Shown piece by piece: positions 6,711-9,866 of a stretch of 9,866 bases of DNA. How positions within the stretch are numbered: the stretch's first letter is position 1; every line of letters begins with the position of its first letter. Position numbers and translations under genes: made by a program. The notes under the pieces were generated by a model. That model was not told the DNA's origin. It saw only the letters and a list, made by a program, of their open reading frames with translations, and made no database searches. This DNA comes from Betaproteobacteria bacterium (GTDB lineage Bacteria > Pseudomonadota > Gammaproteobacteria > Burkholderiales > SG8-41): the NCBI GenBank assembly GCA_021732805.1, contig JAKFUJ010000194.1, positions 1 through 9,866 on the forward strand, written 5' to 3'.

Positions 6711-9700
6711 TTTTTCCCGCTCGCCGGCGCGGTGCGCACCGTCCATGGCGTTCCGTCCGGTTTGAGATAAAGCCGGCGCTGCTCCGTCAGGCTGAGAGGG
6801 CGCGAGCCAACCCGGCCAAAAACGGCAACCTGACCGCCGGTCTCATCAACAGCCCGATCTCGTTCCAGTGCACGCGATAACGCCAGCGCCGGGCTGCGCG
6901 TCTTCCGCGAGGCGATCAGCTGGGGCCTGGGTTCGGGGCTGAAACCATAGAACCTGGGCTGTGAATCCGGCGCCGTAAGCTGAACCACCTTGAGCCCGTT
7001 GCGTCCGTCAGCGACGTAGGCAAAGAGCGACGCATTGGTTGAGCCAATCACGACATCCCGTGCATCGTTGAGTTTGCCATCGGCATTGAATTTGGCATAA
7101 ATCCTCGGGCGCTCGGGATTTTCCACGTCAACAATCGCAAGCCCGTCGCTGCCGGCGGCGACATACGCATAGGTACGTGAAACCGTGAGGCGATGCGCTG
7201 CTGCAAGCGGCACGTGGGCAGCCGCGACAGCATTCGGCCTCTCCGGATTGGTTACATTGATGACATCCAGTCCCGATTTTCCTGCAACAAAAAGGTAGCG
7301 AAACTGCAGTGCCGACGCCTGCGCTCCAGTCATCGGCACGATCGCGGCAATTCGTGGTTTCAATGGCTCCGACAGATTGACCACCACGATGCCTGCATCG
7401 GCCGCGACATACGCGTAATAACCACCCAGAGTAATATGGCGTGCGCCTTTCAGCACACCCGCGCCGCTCCAGGTCAGCGCGCGTTTCAAAAAGTTGTTGC
7501 GGGCTTCGCCATCCTGCAAGGTATTGACGTTTACCAGAATCAGCCCCTCTTCGGCATCGGTGATGAACGCATAATTGTAGATCGGATGAAAGGGTTGTTC
7601 GCGGTTGGTATTACGCATCAGTTCGCCCTGATTTCTGTCAGGAGCAATCGGCTGGTTGGTTGGCAGTGTCACGCAGGTGGCGTTTGTGGAGGCGACATGG
7701 GTATCGTGCCCCACCGCAGAGAACGGCGCCGTGACAAATCGCTGCGACACACCCTTGTTCGCAATCGACGCAACATCGTATACGCGCATGCCGCCGGCGC
7801 CTTCGGCGACGTACAGGTACTCGCCCCGCAACTGCAGGCAGCCCACGCGTCCCCGGGTTCCGTGGTCGTTTGCCGTGACCAGTTCGCGGCCGCGTTTCTC
7901 GTGTGCGGCATACCAGTCCGGATAGGCATAACGATGCAGGTAGCTGCCGATCACTGCCTGAGGCTCATCCCATTCGGTCACCTGCACCGCCTCTACATGC
8001 CGCTCCTCGCCTATCCACGCGTTAAAGCCAATGAAATTGACAAAATTTGTCCCATGCAGGAGCAACTGGGCCATGATTGCATTGTTATCATTTTTTCCGG
8101 AAAGATGGCAGTCATCACAGGTCTTGGTCTCGGTCTTGCGCACCGTGTGCGGAAAGTGCGGCGCGAAGGCCTGGCTGGAAAAGCCGCTCGCCGAAACCGG
8201 CGGTTGTTGCACGTAAATTCGCTCGCGATTGGCGTTTGTCGAAGACAGCACCAGCGCCGATGACGAACGCACCGGCGCAATACGGTTACCCTTCACATCG
8301 CCATGCCTGCCGAGCTGGAATATGTCATCGCGTATCACCTGCGGATTGTAGGTTGCGTAATTACGGGACGGCCCGCCCTCATAGTGCAGCCGGTTCGTTT
8401 TCCAGTTGGCTTCGATCGGCAGATGACAGCCGGCGCAGCTCGTCGTCCACGACACGTGGCAGGTATAACAGGCCATCTTGTCATCGCCATGGGCACGCTG
8501 CTCCGCGGGCACATCGAGCCCCCATCGCTGCGTATAGTTGTCGAAGCTCCCCTGCGCGACCAGTTTGGCGCGCGCAGCCTTCTCGTTGTATTTCGGATGT
8601 GACGGGTTGACACTGTTTTTAACCAGCGACATCTGCCATTCCAGTTTCGGATCAACAGCCGAACGCTGATAGAGCTTGTCGCCACGCCATTCGAAGCGCC
8701 GGCGACCATCCGGCGTTCGCAGCAGCCCGAGATCCGTGCCCCCGGGCCTGGCAGCCGGCCCCGATGTAAACAGCGTCGGATAACGGCTCGCCGTGCCATG
8801 GCAATCCGCGCATTCGATCTCGATCGCAGCGGCGACCTCGCGATAGATGTGACCATTACCGTGCGCATCCTGCGAAAAATGGCAGTCCACGCATTGCATG
8901 CCCACATCCAGATGTACAGAAGAAAGATGCACCGCCTTCTTGAACTTCTTTGGGTCATCATCGGACACCAAAGCCCCATCTTTGTCGAGCAACGCACCCT
9001 TGCGATCACGTTTGAACACTGCCCGGAAATTCCAGCCATGGCCGTGGTAGTCGGCGAACTGCGTGTCTTTAAGCTGCGGATTCAACTGCGAGACATCTCT
9101 CAGGAACTTGGGATCGCTCCATTTGCCGGTGACCGCCGCCCCTTCCGGATTGCGGTCCAGTATGCGGCGGCGCTCCTCATCGGTGGGATAACGCTGCTTT
9201 TCCGGCCACATGAATGGCGCGTCAGCCTCATAGTCCCACATGGTATAACCAAAAAAGCTGTTCACAAACACGTTGGGCTGGTGCATGTGACAGGTCATGC
9301 ACTGAGACGATGGAATGGCACGCGTGAACTCGTGCTTCAACGGATGACCTGGCCGGTCCTTGGGTATCGTCGGATCGGCAGTGACACTCCTGCCATCATT
9401 GCCGTATCGCGAATAGGGTCCGGCGTGACGGGGATCACGATCATTGGCATAAACCACATGACAGCTCGCACAGCCGGATGCCCGGTAGTCCCCCGGCTGT
9501 TCATTGGTTCCCATGAACCACATCATCGGATCATTCAACCGCGTCTTGGTGATGTTGATCAGCGGTACGGAAATCCGTGCACCGGTACCTGACCCGCGAT
9601 TCGACTGTTTGATATCCGGACGCCCCGGCTCATCCAGCACCTGAAGCCGGCCGAGCACATTGGGTAATCCGATTTCCGGGAACAGGCTGCCGATAACCCG

Positions 9701-9866
9701 ACCACCGCGCTCAAACACGCGAAACACATCGGCTGATGGCACGGTTTCCCAGGCCGGCAGCGGAAAAAGCTGCGCCAATATTCCCTTGGCAGTCATCCAC
9801 GCATTCGGCTCCACCGGATTTCTGATAGAGGCAGGCAGCCCATCGCGGGTGTAAGCCTCACCGAGA
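6707..9866 (-). CDS. Large multiheme cytochrome c with C-terminal LVIVD beta-propeller, partial (5' end outside window)
   Basis: The frame is open to the window edge, giving 1052 visible residues. The true start and the expected signal peptide lie outside, so export is inferred. Numbering from the GTG at 9814, seven CXXCH motifs occur at Cys115, 172, 308, 335, 449, 460 and 566. Between the second and third is a 131-residue segment with FFGYTMWDYE and DYHGHGWNFR, which I recall from other uncharacterised large cytochromes. Residues about 666-960 hold roughly six repeats of the form Y-x-YVA-x5-GL-x-(V/I)VDV-x-NPERP, the LVIVD repeat pattern expected to fold as a beta-propeller. No cysteines occur after residue 714. 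The stop overlaps the next gene as ATGA. Its likely role is periplasmic or surface electron transfer, with the propeller binding a partner, a cofactor or the envelope (inference). Confidence 0.9.
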   Translation of the reverse strand, partial: LGEAYTRDGLPASIRNPVEPNAWMTAKGILAQLFPLPAWETVPSADVFRVFERGGRVIGSLFPEIGLPNVLGRLQVLDEPGRPDIKQSNRGSGTGARISVPLINITKTRLNDPMMWFMGTNEQPGDYRASGCASCHVVYANDRDPRHAGPYSRYGNDGRSVTADPTIPKDRPGHPLKHEFTRAIPSSQCMTCHMHQPNVFVNSFFGYTMWDYEADAPFMWPEKQRYPTDEERRRILDRNPEGAAVTGKWSDPKFLRDVSQLNPQLKDTQFADYHGHGWNFRAVFKRDRKGALLDKDGALVSDDDPKKFKKAVHLSSVHLDVGMQCVDCHFSQDAHGNGHIYREVAAAIEIECADCHGTASRYPTLFTSGPAARPGGTDLGLLRTPDGRRRFEWRGDKLYQRSAVDPKLEWQMSLVKNSVNPSHPKYNEKAARAKLVAQGSFDNYTQRWGLDVPAEQRAHGDDKMACYTCHVSWTTSCAGCHLPIEANWKTNRLHYEGGPSRNYATYNPQVIRDDIFQLGRHGDVKGNRIAPVRSSSALVLSSTNANRERIYVQQPPVSASGFSSQAFAPHFPHTVRKTETKTCDDCHLSGKNDNNAIMAQLLLHGTNFVNFIGFNAWIGEERHVEAVQVTEWDEPQAVIGSYLHRYAYPDWYAAHEKRGRELVTANDHGTRGRVGCLQLRGEYLYVAEGAGGMRVYDVASIANKGVSQRFVTAPFSAVGHDTHVASTNATCVTLPTNQPIAPDRNQGELMRNTNREQPFHPIYNYAFITDAEEGLILVNVNTLQDGEARNNFLKRALTWSGAGVLKGARHITLGGYYAYVAADAGIVVVNLSEPLKPRIAAIVPMTGAQASALQFRYLFVAGKSGLDVINVTNPERPNAVAAAHVPLAAAHRLTVSRTYAYVAAGSDGLAIVDVENPERPRIYAKFNADGKLNDARDVVIGSTNASLFAYVADGRNGLKVVQLTAPDSQPRFYGFSPEPRPQLIASRKTRSPALALSRALERDRAVDETGGQVAVFGRVGSRPLSLTEQRRLYLKPDGTPWTVRTAPASGKK

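Noticed and set aside
6744..6746. ATG start giving a 457-residue c554-like protein
   Set aside because: It adds a charged N-terminus before the signal peptide and a 40-base overlap, while the ATG at 6710 gives the usual ATGA overlap.
5991..6770. Plus-strand open frame of 259 codons opposite the c554-like gene
   Set aside because: Overlaps a signal peptide and four heme motifs on the other strand; composition looks like a shadow frame.
7193..8263. Long plus-strand open frame (356 codons) opposite the multiheme cytochrome
   Set aside because: Its translation has no recognisable domain. It lies antisense to heme motifs and LVIVD repeats that clearly belong to the minus-strand gene. Long antisense frames are common in GC-rich DNA.
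8798..9592. Plus-strand open frame of 264 codons
   Set aside because: Mirror of the cytochrome coding frame, with no family resemblance.
9812..9814. GTG as the start of the large cytochrome
   Set aside because: The frame stays open to the window edge and no signal peptide follows this codon, so the true start is outside.

Overview
This window comes from a moderately GC-rich Gram-negative bacterium, most likely a betaproteobacterium (inference). The evidence is the thrS-infC-rpmI order, ThrRS and IF3 N-termini of the kind I recall from Neisseria and Nitrosomonadales, and a periplasmic multiheme cytochrome c operon. All supported genes lie on the minus strand, so transcription runs from high to low coordinates. 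There are no tRNA or rRNA genes, mobile elements or CRISPR arrays.

Region 1 (about 9866 to 2974) is an electron-transfer operon of three genes. Each gene overlaps the next by the 4-base ATGA arrangement, which predicts translational coupling. The first gene is cut by the window edge. It encodes a large multiheme cytochrome c with seven visible CXXCH motifs, fused to a C-terminal LVIVD-type beta-propeller. The second encodes a secreted cytochrome c554-like protein with four CXXCH motifs and one CX4CH motif. The third encodes an unusual 800-residue protein. It joins an FAD/NAD(P) oxidoreductase without a redox disulfide, two CRP-like cyclic-nucleotide-binding domains, and a DmsB-like module with 16 cysteines for four [4Fe-4S] clusters. 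I infer that the two cytochromes work outside the cytoplasmic membrane. The third protein has no export signal, so it probably works in the cytoplasm, linking NAD(P)H or ferredoxin to the chain under cAMP or cGMP control. No membrane-spanning partner is visible here; it may lie upstream of the window.

Region 2 (2973 to 2772) is a 202-base gap. It holds a strong intrinsic terminator hairpin only about 25 bases before thrS, a candidate promoter whose -10 overlaps that hairpin, and a small inverted repeat. Either thrS is attenuated, or its promoter sits inside the terminator of the upstream operon.

Region 3 (2771 to 1) is the conserved translation cluster thrS-infC-rpmI, and rpmI runs off the window. 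infC appears to start at a rare AUA codon behind a good Shine-Dalgarno sequence, in keeping with the known autoregulation of IF3 through non-canonical starts. IF3 also carries an Ala/Lys/Pro-rich tail of about 42 residues.

The most interesting candidate system is the cyclic-nucleotide-gated (inferred) FAD/Fe-S oxidoreductase together with its two multiheme cytochromes.
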